In this document: positions 1-10,664 of the stretch, in pieces | Numbering within the stretch: the stretch's first letter is position 1 | Layout: each line of letters starts with the position of its first letter | From: Leptodontidium sp. MPI-SDFR-AT-0119 | Lineage: Eukaryota > Ascomycota > Leotiomycetes > Helotiales > Leptodontidiaceae | Direction of reading: 5' to 3' | Assembly: GCA_020726505.1 (NCBI GenBank) | Contig: JAHLEZ010000002.1 | Coordinates: 2,046,001-2,110,000 of the forward strand | Length of the DNA: 64,000 nucleotides | Position numbers and translations under genes: made by a program | The notes under the pieces: generated by a model | What the model was told of the DNA's origin: nothing | The model's input: only the letters and a program-made list of their open reading frames with translations | Databases searched by the model: none

Positions 1-901
1 AGACATGCGGTGACCGATGAAACGGGCATTATTGATTAGGTTGCTGGTAAGAGTTAGTTCAGTGGTCTTCGTAAATTGTATCTTGAGAATTTTTTTTTTA
101 AGAATGTTGTGACTTACTGGTGAGTTAACATGGCAGCTTTCGGATGTCCCGTCGAACCGCTGGTGTATTGTAGATTGCACACATCATGAGTATGAGCCAA
201 TATAATTGCGGCTTCGAAATCTTCTTCTGACACACCCAAGCTGAGACCACCCTTAACATCGGCATAAGTTTTGAAATCCTCAAAAGTTCCGTGGAGAGTG
301 GCTATCGTTTTCAGTTCTGGAGTCTGGGCAGGATCCTCGCTAAGCTGGCTAAGAAGTTCTGAGTTGGAATGTCGTCCGTATTTCTCTTCGATGAACAATA
401 ACTTGCATCCTACAGCAGAAATGTAAGTCCAATCCAATCCAATGCCTTCAAGCCAACCCGAGAAAGCTGCTCACCAGAATGCTCCAGCGCATGCAGAGCC
501 TCCTCCGCAGTATATGTCGCATTCAACACGACCAATATACACCCCAGATACCCAGCCGCAAAGAAAGTCGCGACATATTCTTCACAATTACTCGCGAGAA
601 TGCCAATCCTATCCCCTCTTTTCAATCCCAGAGCAAGCATTCCCTTGGCGAGAGTTCTGCTCTGCCTTTGAAGTTCCGAGAAAGTCCATCTCACTCCTGT
701 GTGTGCTACGACAAGACATTCTTTATCTCCTCGAATCTCGCACTGTTCGTCCAGTAGACTTCCCAACGTCAGATCTCGAAGCGGTGGTTCGAGTTCTCCA
801 TGGACAATTGAGAGATCATTCGATCCCTCAGCTGAAGTACCAGCAAGATGGTGTTTCGTCTGCTGCAAACGCAACAGCGGGACTGTATGAGAAGATGACA
901 T
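1..901 (-). CDS. AMP-binding acyl-CoA synthetase, 5' part (cut by window edge)
   Basis: Exons read on the minus strand: 901..475, 409..118 and 43..1, continuing beyond the left edge. The ATG at 901 is the first in frame, because a TGA lies two codons upstream. The joined protein starts with the typical N-terminal region (TLGSLLDEQ, then WTFSEL) and a segment LKRGDRIGILASN, and reaches the AMP-binding P-loop signature YTSGSTGHPK followed by AAMLTHHN and NNARFIGHRMS. This matches the ANL superfamily, closest to the medium-chain acyl-CoA synthetase ACSF2 group, which activates carboxylic acids to acyl-adenylates and then thioesters. Both introns have GT-AG ends and keep the frame across conserved motifs. 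Only about 250 residues of an expected 550-600 are inside the window, so substrate and localisation cannot be judged. Confidence 0.9.
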
Positions 902-2451
902 CTTTCAATCAAGGTGCAGACCAAAATGTGTAAGTAGCAAAGAGTTGCTCAACCAAACTACCGGGTCTGGGAGATAGCGAAATGCTGGTACTTTTCTGTT
1001 GAAAGTCCCTATCTGAAGATAATAGCGTACAAGAATCGTGACAGACATGCAGGCCAGTTCGGCATTTACCTAGGTGGGTAGGTAGGTAGGGAGCATGGTA
1101 TTCTGGACCAACCCTCCGGTATGCAAGCTGGGAACTGACTAGGTAGATGATGACCCTTGTTGACAACGACCCACCACACCAGACTTCCTTTCGTTTTGCC
1201 GAGGAAGAAAAGAAAGAAGTAAATTTCTGTCTGGCAGGTAGCTCGGCGAGTTTCGATCGTCTGATTTCGTCATTTCTAGCTGCAGATGTACAGGCTGGTT
1301 TGGCCGACTTGCCCTCTTCCTTTGCTTGTCGATCGTGGCTTCAAGACTTCATTCAGACTTCAGTTCTTTTCTTGAAGTTCGTATCCATAGAGCAGCGAGA
1401 TTGATCTTCTCTTACCAATCAGTTCAAAGGACGAATCCCAAGCAGTACTGCAAGCCTCCACGCCATCAGTGGGGGCAAAAAGAAGAAAGATGTGTTCCAC
1501 TGATCCTTCCTTTCCGCCTCCCTCTCTCCCACTCCGCCTAGCAACCCGACTACTAACGTACAATATCCACAATACATCTGATCGTCGCAAAAACCAGCCC
1601 CATCCACGAATCTGCTATTCCTCGCCGACCGAGTCACTATTCACAGTCCCTAAAATGATTGGAAGCGGTGTAATCCGATCTTCGGAAGATGATCTGATAA
1701 GATAATGTCAAGGTTCTTCAATGCATTAGGTTATCAGATCCGGCCGATGGCGCACTACAGCGTCGCACTGATGCAACCTTTCAGTGGCTTGACAGGGATT
1801 GACCGCTGTGAACATCCCTGAAGCCAGCCTGGACGATAGCTTGCGATAGCGGGGCCGACGCTATCAGATCCTTCAGCTTAGCGTACTGTATGCAGGCTTG
1901 TTCTGTTGTTCTGTTCTGGTCTCCGCTGCGTTGCATCAAGTTGCCTCTGTGGAAGAAAACCTCATCCAGCCGAGAGATCTAATCAGATTGATCTCCGAGG
2001 CCCTTCGTGGCTTTCGTCGGTACCAGGAAGTATGCCGCTTAGACGAGGGCCTCTCTTCTCCCCTCGGACAATTCGGTATCTCCTTTCTCCCCGAACCGCA
2101 ACCTCGAGAACTGCCTCCTAATTTTTCCTGACTGGCGATATCGGCTTCACAGCTGCCATTTCATTATGAGGACGTTGACTTCGGTCTTGTACGGACTCTT
2201 CAGCCGCGTAATGGAAGGTCTGGAATTCGTGAGCATCAAGCACAGAGGAGGACATGCTGCCTGTAAGTACCGACATCTTGGTGAGAGGCACACTTGCAGA
2301 CAGGTACCTACCTACATACCCGGCACGCGTAGATAGCATGCGATAGATACAGCTTCAACGCTCTTGGTAAGACCCACGTACGTACAGTACAGTTAAGCTT
2401 ACTCTTCTACTTCAAACTCCCATGCTTGCTTCAAATGATTGACTTCTCATA
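902..2451. other. intergenic region, divergent promoters
   Basis: About 1.5 kb between two divergently transcribed genes. I see no convincing coding sequence; the open frames here lack coding character. It contains short TAGG/CCTA tetranucleotide runs near 1069-1094 and 2307-2318 and presumably holds the promoters of both flanking genes. Confidence 0.6.
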
Positions 2452-4033
2452 ATGGTATTTCATCTTCTCCTTCGTCGTTCCTTTTTCTATTCTCCTCGTA
2501 TATTTTCCACAAGACAGTCGCTTTCTCTTCGCACGTATACCAGCAAGGCAGGTATGGGCTCTATCGAAGTACCGATCAAGGTCTTGGTCATTGGGGGCTC
2601 ATATGGAGGACTATCGGCGGCACTAAATCTGTACGATTACTGTAATGGCAAAGAAGCCAGAGCGAGGCTACATGATCCTGTTGGAGGAAGTGGAATTGTG
2701 ATACCGGTCGAGATCAAAGTTGTCGATGAGAGAGATGGATACTGTAAGACCTTCCCTAACCAATTCCTTGTTTCTTGGTGAAGTCATACTGACGGGATTC
2801 AACTCGCAGACCACCTGATCGGATCCCCTCTCGCCCTCGCCTCCGAAGAATACGCAGACAAGAACTGGGTTCGCTTCGCAGACTTACCTGCACTGAAAGC
2901 ACCAGGGCTCAGCTGGGCACAGGGCAGTATCGTGAAAGTCGACACCGAGAAGAATGCAGCCACCATCGCGGACACGGTCTCAGGAAAGGAATACGATGAG
3001 AGTTACGATTACCTAGTTATCGCTACTGGATTGAGGAGACAATGGCCTGCTGTTCCACAGTCTTTGACAAAGAAGGCATATCTAGCTGAGACTGGGAAAC
3101 ATATTGCGGAGGTCAAGGCTGCGAAAGAGGGCGTGGTGGTTATTGGCGGAGGTATATTGTCCTCGATCCATAGGTATGGCGGAGGAGAGCTAATTCGGAG
3201 CAGGTGCCGTTGGCGTCGAGGTGGCCGCTGAGATCAAGACGGTCGAGCCGACGCAGAAAGTTACACTCGTGCACTCCCGCGACAAACTCCTCTCCTCCGA
3301 ACCCCTTCCAGATGAATTCAAAGACCGAAGTGCAGAAGTACTCCGTGAGACAGGGGTGGAACTCATTGTCAACGAGCGAGTAACGGAGAACGTCGAGGTC
3401 GAATCTACAGATGGCAGTCCAAGATACAGAGTCACTCTTTCAAGTGGAAAGCAAATATTCACTGGTAAAGTGATCTTTGCTATATCGAAGAGTATTCCAA
3501 CGACGACATTTATGTCGGAATCAACACTAGATGCCAATGGGTTTATCAAGATTCATAATACGTAAGTCTCTGTCTTCCCCATGTCTTGAAGCACAACAAT
3601 CTAATGCAAAACAGCATGAACCTCCTCACTGACTCTCCAACCGCCCGCTCCCACTACGCAGTCGGCGACATCGCTTCCTGGTCAGGCATCAAGCGCTGCG
3701 GAGCAGCTATGGCAATGGGTCACATCGCCGCAGCAAACATCCACCAAGTCATCCTACAAGCACTTTTCGGTACCGAACCAACGTTCGTCGAGTTCCCGGA
3801 AGTGCCACCCATGATTGCTATTGCTGTTGGTAAGAAGGCTGTTTGTTATTCGCCGGATAATGGGACAACAAGTGGTGAGGAAGATTTGCAGAAGATGTTT
3901 AGAGATGATTTGGGGTGGTCTAGTAAGTATCTCATATAATTCCACTGTATGGGGATGAGGGGTTGCTAATAGGATGGCAGTTTGCTGGAATTATATGCAG
4001 CTTGGTGTTGAGTGGACTACGACCGTCACTTGA
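2452..4033 (+). CDS. AIF/FSP1-like FAD-dependent oxidoreductase
   Basis: Exons 2452..2743, 2810..3151, 3204..3561, 3615..3922 and 3981..4033; all introns are 50-66 bases with GT-AG ends. The protein is a two-dinucleotide-binding-domain flavoprotein of the AMID/AIFM2 (FSP1) and NDH-2-like group. The FAD motif is VIGGSYGGLSAA, the second Rossmann motif VVVIGGGAVGVE is rebuilt exactly across the second intron, and a C-terminal FAD-contact block reads YAVGDIASW. The C-terminus restored by the last intron (ICWNYMQLG) fits the family. Family members reduce quinones with NAD(P)H. The first ATG adds about 34 Arg/Ser/Phe-rich residues that look like a mitochondrial presequence; a second in-frame ATG at 2554 would give a cytosolic form starting MGSIEV. 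Localisation is therefore open. Confidence 0.9.
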
Positions 4034-4365
4034 AGGAGTTGGCTTAGATTTCTCGTATATCAATCGGAGTATCGGCGAATGGAATTCTTATAAATTAACA
4101 CATTTTTGGGTATTATTACAAGCAAGAGCTACTAATATCACAAAATAACTTCCAGTGATCATCTTTCAAGATGATAGGTGCTGTACTCGACAAGTGAAGT
4201 CGTGAGTCGATCCCAGCCAGGTATTAACCACATGTCACGACCTCGGAAGTTATCCTTCACAACAAATATTTGACTCTGTTAAAATCACATCTACCTCTTT
4301 CAACCTCTGCTCAAAAACGCTTCCTTCCAAAGTAAACAAACAGTCTCGCCCAAAGGCTTTCCAAA
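4034..4365 (+). other. short intergenic region
   Basis: About 330 bases between two genes on the same strand. It should hold the 3' end of the flavoprotein gene and the promoter and leader of the MOSC gene. No RNA gene or repeat was recognised. Confidence 0.5.
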
Positions 4366-5919
4366 ATGGGGGCTACCGAGGTCGCTAAAACGGAATCCAT
4401 CACTGCACCCCGCCATCAACGTCATGGACCTACCTAGTAGCTTTCAAGCTCTAACTTCCTATTTCTCATATCAATGTCCTAATTTATTATTAGTTTCAGC
4501 CTTGATTCAAGGAACAAGTCATTCGACATACACATATCTTCTACAAAGTTGTCTTCAAACTCCAACACCTTGCTCGATATACTTAATCCATTTTCTAGCG
4601 CGTCCGCAACCAGTGAGATCATTGAATTGCATATCTATCCTATCAAATCATGTCGCGGAATATCGGTACAAAAATCTTACCTGACCAGACAAGGGTTGGA
4701 TCTTGATAGGAGGTGGATGTTTGTTGACGCTGAGACTATGAAGTATGTACCATTTCCTTCTTGTTTTCAAGCTGCCAGAAATTGTATAATGTACCCCACT
4801 TCCACAACACGGCTTCGGTGTTAGAAATAACAAGAACCCATTAAGCCCCAGCCAACTTCCTTGTCCCCCAGATTTATAACCATCCGCAACATCTCTCAAA
4901 TGACACAAATCGACACCTCCCTCGACACCACCTCCTCCAACCTCACAATCTCCATCCACTCCACTCCACACAGCATAACAATCCCCACACGTCCCTCTCC
5001 CGCCTGGCTCGAAACTAACACAACCCTCTCCCGCGTCACAATCTGGGACCACGAAACAGACGGTCACATCTATTCCGAATCCATCAACTCCCTCTTCACA
5101 ACCTTTTTCTCCAAACCCGTCAAGCTCGTCTACAAAGGCCCCACGCCTCGCATCCTCCGCGGCAACGGCGCCCTAGAACTCTTGGGCAGGGAGGAGAGCA
5201 CGAATTTCCCCGATGTTATGCCCCTGCTTATTGCGAATGAGGGGAGTCTGTGGGAATTGAATGGACGGCTGAAGGAGAAGGGCCATCAGGAGATTACGGT
5301 CGAGAGATTTAGGCCGAATATTATTGTTAAGGGAGCGGAGTCTGTGGATTCGGTTACTAAAGGTGGATTGCCGGGTGCGTGGAGCGAGGACAGTTGGAAA
5401 ACTGTTCGGATCTTACCAAATGGCGAGCAGAAATCTGGTATTGCATCTCTGCTTGGAGGAGGAGAAAAACCCCTTGAAATCGATGTTCAAGCCAGATGTG
5501 CGAGGTGCCAGGTACCGAACGTAGATCCAGATACGGCGGAGAAGGATAAGAAAGAGCCGTGGGATACACTTGTTAGTTATCGGAGGATTGACGAGGGAAT
5601 CAAGTGGAAGCCCTGCTTTGGCATGTTGGGCTGTCCGAGGAATGAGGGGGAAATTGGGGTCGGAATGAAATTTGAGGTCGTGGAGACGACGGGGGCACAT
5701 GTTTATGTGAAAGGGTTTTTGAGTCAAATGCTATTGGAGAGGCCACTTTATCCAATTGCGAGAATTGCGTGTTTATTTAGGGTTGGATTTACTGTACATG
5801 AGATTTCATGCCGCATAAGAAGCAATTGCCTTACATCATTTAGGGAACTTGAAGTTGGGGCTTGTACTTTGTCCACCCGGCTCCACATGATCCTTCCCAT
5901 TTCCAGACTTACAACCTAG
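4366..5919 (+). CDS. MOSC-domain protein, mARC-like
   Basis: Proposed exons 4366..4436, 4500..4742 and 4872..5919 (453 residues). The MOSC N-terminal barrel starts at IIELHIYPIKSCRG and contains LDLDRRWMFVD; the MOSC domain carries ERFRPNIIV and the molybdenum-cofactor cysteine region RCARCQVPNVDPDTA, then CFGMLGCPRNEGEIGVG. This is the pattern of mARC/YcbX proteins, which reduce N-hydroxylated substrates with molybdenum cofactor. The second intron is secure because it restores TMKFITIRN. The first exon is less certain: the frame upstream of 4500 has no ATG, and a 63-base GTAGCT...TTTCAG intron with a CTAAC branch site joins it to an ATG at 4366. The family normally ends at about KGF (5718); here the frame runs 66 codons further without similarity (see findings). 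Confidence 0.85.
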
Positions 5920-6684
5920 CTACAAGTTGTTCTTGTAGCATCACCTACAACATCGAATTTCTTTATGATATGGAATCCTTGTATGCTTCATCCCTTCCTC
6001 CTTTTATCCTTAAGCGAGAGGTTTCACACCAAGTAAACAAACCGAGACCCAACTCCTCCCCTACTAAATTTGAATTCTTAGACCAAGAGTATTTTAAAAT
6101 AGTAGAAATAATAAAGTAGTTCAAGAGAGCACCTCTGACCTCTCGACAGCCTCGGATGCCAAGCCAGTTGGTGGGGAAGTTTAAAACGCATCGATTTAAC
6201 AGCTGAATGATCGAAATTTGTTTAGCCGGCCGATACCTGTACAATTCCTCCCTATATTCTCAGCTTGTCAAATAGTCACGAAGCTTCCCATCACCAATCA
6301 ATCAACCCATCCCGAACTCTTGAACCGAATCTCATTCTCTGAGGGGTACTTCAAGCTCGGCCGACAACCCCGCCAGCCCGCCCCCGCATTCCGGGTTGGT
6401 GGCTTTTCGATATTACGATCTAGCCTATCAACATCGACATCTCACAACTTAAGCCTAGATAGTTTCGCGTTCACTCCAGACTAAGGAATAAGCATATGCC
6501 GTTGACGGGATCCGGGGTCTCAGCCGACAGCCTCTTCCGTGTGAGCTACGGGAGATATATGAAGCCTTGATCAAGACTGCTTATATCTTGAAACAATCAA
6601 GAGAACCTTTCTAACAAGAGATACAAAAGATAGAAAGAAAATCAAGAAAATCGAGACAGGATAAGACAGTACAAGCCAGTCAAG
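5920..6684 (+). other. intergenic region and promoter of aldehyde dehydrogenase
   Basis: About 765 bases without coding signal. The last 100 bases before 6685 are A-rich (AAAGATAGAAAGAAAATC type), as is common for a fungal leader. No further element recognised. Confidence 0.5.
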
Positions 6685-8205
6685 ATGCTCGTCGTCCCTC
6701 TCCAGATCAACGGCAAAGATGTCACGACCTCCAAAACAATCGACGTCACCAACCCTTCAACAAGCAGCGTAATCCACAAGGCCTCCTCCGCTGGTATTCC
6801 TGAAGCACTCGCCGCCGTCGAAGCAGCTGAAGCCGCTTTCCCAGCATGGTCAGACCTGCCAGCCAACCAGCGCCGAGACATCTTCCTCAAGGCAGCTGAT
6901 ATCCTCGAACGACGCATGGAAGAGGTCGGTAAGTGGCAGGAAGAGGAAGCTGGCGCCACAACCTTCTATTCAACTGGCTTCGATGCTCCGAATGCTGTTA
7001 ATCAGTTGAGGGATGTTGCGGGCAAGATCTCGGGTATTGAGGGGACGGTGCCGAGTTTGCAGGATCCGAAGAGGGGTGCGTTGGTTATGAAGGAGCCTTA
7101 TGGTGTTATTTTGGGAGTTTCCCCTTGGTAAGTCTCTCGTCTGTCATTTCTCTTACTGGGACGAAGAGGAACAAAAGAATAATCCAAAACTAAGAAGCGT
7201 TGTGAGTCCACAACTGACCTCACTAGGAACGCAACATATACACTCGGCTTCCGCTCAGTAACCTTCGCCATAGCCGCTGGCAACACAGCGGTCTTCAAAG
7301 CCTCTGAGACGGCTCCTCGATCTCTCGGTGTCATAGGCACCGTCTTCCGCGAAGCAGGTCTCCCAGATGGCGTACTGAACGTCATCCAAACCGCACCTGA
7401 AGACGCAGCCGCCGTGACCAAAGCACTGATCGAGCACCCCACCGTCAAGAAAATAAACTTCACAGGCAGCACAGCAGTCGGACGACAAATCGCCAAGCTC
7501 GCCGGCGAGAACCTCAAGCCAGTCCTTATGGAACTCGGTGGGAAAGCGCCCGCCATCGTCCTCGCTGACGCGGATCTGGCTCTTGCTGCTAGCATGTGTG
7601 CCCTGGGTGCGTTCATGCACAGTGGACAGATCTGCATGTCTACCGAACGAGTCATCGTGGATAAGAGTATCAGCAAGGAGTTTGCTGAGCAGATGAAGAG
7701 TGCTATCGAAGCTATGTTCCCTTCTTCTGGTGAGCCACTGGTCTTAGTCAGCGGAGTTGGCGTCAAGAAGAATAAAGCCCTCCTTAAAGACGCCAAGAGC
7801 AAAGGTGCTGAGATCCTCTACGGAGACATCAACGCTGAGGAGGCAGCGCCAGAACGCATGCGTCCTGTTGTTGTCAAGGGTGTCAAGAAGGAGATGGATC
7901 TGTACTACACCGAATCGTTCGGTCCCACGGTCTCCCTCATCGAGGTCGAGAATGAGGATGAAGCTATCAAGATTGCAAATGATACTGAGTATGGTCTTGC
8001 TTCCTCGGTCTTCACGAAGGATCTTGCAAGGGGATTCAGGGTTGCGAAGAGGATTGAGAGTGGTGCAGTACATATCAATTCTATGACTGTGCATGACGAA
8101 GCTGCATTGCCGCATGGTGGTGTGAAGGGAAGTGGGTGGGGACGATTCGGGGCCCCGGGTTTGGATGAGTGGGTGAAAACGAAAACGATTACTTTCTTGA
8201 AGTAA
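6685..8205 (+). CDS. aldehyde dehydrogenase, salicylaldehyde/vanillin dehydrogenase type
   Basis: Two exons, 6685..7127 and 7227..8205 (473 residues, the usual ALDH length). The intron splits the Trp codon of GVSPWNA. Catalytic features are present: the general-base glutamate in MELGGKAP, the nucleophilic cysteine in SGQICMSTERV, the NAD-binding FTGSTAVGR and the C-terminal ESFGPTVSLIEVEN. The overall pattern resembles the salicylaldehyde dehydrogenase subgroup, which oxidises aromatic aldehydes to acids with NAD. There is no targeting peptide, so a cytosolic enzyme is likely. Its neighbour downstream is a formaldehyde-dehydrogenase-like enzyme on the same strand, and then a P450, so a role in aromatic catabolism is reasonable but inferred. 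Confidence 0.93.
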
Positions 8206-8981
8206 AGAAGAATGAACTTTCTATTGTATAGGCTTTAATTTACTAAACTTTCTTGATATCGAAATACATATGCCATAAAATGATCCGACGGTTTGTACGA
8301 GAGTGGCAATATACCCGGTCAAGTGAACTGATCGAGGGTGGATGAGCGACATTCATGGGTAGCGTATCTAACCAGTCTAAAGCTCATGCAGTAACTATTT
8401 GCAAATTCCCTCTCTCTCACTTCAGATCAACTAACCGCGGCTCACTGGGGGGGTAGGAAGAACGAGTTGACGGCAAATAGTTGGCAAACTCACACACAGC
8501 CCCAGCCACGACGCTGAAATAGCCAATGCTCATTAACTGGACAGAATAGCCTATGTGACGCAAGATGTCATACATAATCAACTCCCATTCGTCAACACGG
8601 CGAGGGCTGAAAGCATTACCAACCATTGGCTGTCAGCACCGGGGTAAACACCCCTGATATCTCACCATTTCTTACCATACCTCTCAGCTTAGCGAGGTTC
8701 ATCGTCGCTAGATGTTGACGAATGTAGAAATCGCTCAATGAGCTCCGCGAGGGCTGATGGTGGCACGAGAATAAGTTAGCTATTTCCTCGTACCTCTCAT
8801 CTCAGCTTGGTGGTCTGGTGATGGATGTATTTGTGTACTTGTGGATCTCTTCCAGTATAAAACCAGAAGCGTTCCGTCATTTCTGTACAAATAACTCCAT
8901 CAAGCCTTCCAAAAATCATCTGTTATATCTCATTTTACACAAAAGACAATCTCGTCTATCGTCTCGTAACTATCTATCACA
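8206..8981 (+). other. intergenic region upstream of alcohol dehydrogenase
   Basis: About 775 bases with no coding signal. It ends in a TATA-containing promoter and a C/A-rich leader for the gene starting at 8982. Confidence 0.5.
8856..8863 (+). promoter_or_regulatory. putative TATA box
   Basis: TATAAAAC lies about 120 bases upstream of the ATG at 8982, within a CT-rich stretch and followed by an AC-rich leader. Position and sequence suit a core promoter; no experimental start is known. Confidence 0.45.
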
Positions 8982-10536
8982 ATGAAGCACTCCCACTCTG
9001 ACCATCATGATCATCATGATCACCACCACCACCATGAAACAATGAAAGCCGTCGCATTCGAAGGGAAAGCCTTCGATATGACGGTCAAGAAACTCCCAAT
9101 TCCCAAGATACACAAGGCCACAGACGCCATCATTCGTGTCACTTCCTCGGGTATCTGTGGTAAGCTTCCCATGTCCAAATCCCGCTGGTTTTGTTCCTCG
9201 CTCCAAAATTCGGAGAGAAGGGATGAAAGCTCGAGCAAACAACAACATCACTCTTTGATTTATCTCCACTGCCCGAGCCTTGTGTTAACAATTCTTCTTC
9301 TATTAGGAACTGATCTCCACGTCTTCCATGGCCGTGTCCCCGTCAACCCACCCATGACAATGGGACACGAAATCGTCGGCATAGTCCACTCAATCGGTTC
9401 TAAAGTCAGCGACCTGAAAGTTGGCGACCGCGTTATCGTCTCCGGCATCATCACAGACGATAATCTCGGCGGCGAAGACGACGACGAAGTTGTCGGTGGC
9501 CTCGGAATCGGCGATGTGCCAGGCTTCATCCAGTTCAACGGTGGTCAAGCTGGCTTCGTCCGCGTTCCATTCGCGAGTGATAATGTCCTCTTACTTCCTG
9601 AGGGGAAAGAACATGAGTTGGATTATGTGATGCTAGCTGATATCTTCCCGACTGCTAATTGGGCCCTTGATTGTTCTGGGTTTGTATTTGGAGATGTGGT
9701 TGTTATTTTTGGTGCTGGTGAGTTCACTTCCCTTCCTCCGTTTCGATTTCCCCCTAGCCTGGTCTCTTTGCATTTGAGCACGAACAGTCGGAAGAAGCTA
9801 ATCATATGCTAATAGGACCCGTTGGACTCCTCGCTGCCTACTCCGCATTCCTCAGAGGAGCAAGCAAAGTCTACAGTGTTGATCGCGTCCCCGAACGTCT
9901 CGCCAAGGCCAAAAGCATCGGTGCCATTCCCATCGACTTCAGCAAAGGAGACCCTGTCGCTCAAATCCTCAAGCGCGAGCCAAAAGGTGTCGATCGTGCA
10001 TGCGATTGTATCGGCTACGAGTGCGTGGATGCCAAAGGCAAGAACGTTGGTAATATCGTCCTCACGCAAGCCATCAATGTCGTTCGATCAGGTGGTGGAA
10101 TCGGAGTCATTGGCGTCTATCTTCCTCAGGATCCTCGTAAGTCATGGCTCATTGCTGACAAGCATGTAGAATATAAAACTGACAAAACGTAGGTGGCGCA
10201 ACCCCTGCTCTCAAGAAAGGCATCTTCGAGATCCCATTTGGAGAATCGTGGTTCAAGGGTCAAACCATCCGATCCGGCATCGTACCTCTTCGCGAATATC
10301 AACCCGCACTTCTGAAGCTCATCATCAGCGGTCGCGCAAAGCCTAGTTTTGTTGTTGATCGGGAGTTGCGGATTGACGATGCTCCTGAGGCGTACCAGGA
10401 ATTCTCGGACCATGATTTCATCAAGAGTGTTATCCGATTTGGAGATTTTGAGGATAAGGAGGAGCAGAGTTCGGTTGAAGAGGAGGAGGAGGAGAGGCCA
10501 CTGCGCAAGAGGAAGAGGAATGGAGGTAGTGCCTGA
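8982..10536 (+). CDS. zinc alcohol dehydrogenase, glutathione-independent formaldehyde dehydrogenase type, His-rich N-terminus
   Basis: Exons 8982..9159, 9307..9717, 9816..10136 and 10193..10536 (417 residues). The medium-chain dehydrogenase fold is clear: catalytic-zinc ligands in SSGICGTD (Cys) and MGHEIVG (His), then LADIFPTANWAL for the third ligand (Asp), and a Rossmann motif FGAGPVGLLAA. The block DCIGYECVDAKGK and the end resemble Pseudomonas-type glutathione-independent formaldehyde dehydrogenase. Two oddities stand out. The N-terminus is MKHSHSDHHDHHDHHHHHE, an unusual genomic His tract. The lobe that normally carries four cysteines for structural zinc is instead acidic and glycine-rich (LGGEDDDEVVGGLGIGD). 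The C-terminus ends in an acidic then basic tail (EEEEEERPLRKRKR). Substrate unknown; formaldehyde or another small alcohol or aldehyde is possible. Confidence 0.88.
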
Positions 10537-10664
10537 GTACTGGGACACGTATGATAAGGGTGTTTGCTTTTGAGCCTGAAGATTTGGTTTAATTTGAAAA
10601 TAATTCATGCACTACATAACGTGTACTCCTGCTTCAGAGACTTCTTTTGTTGCCAGAATACATA

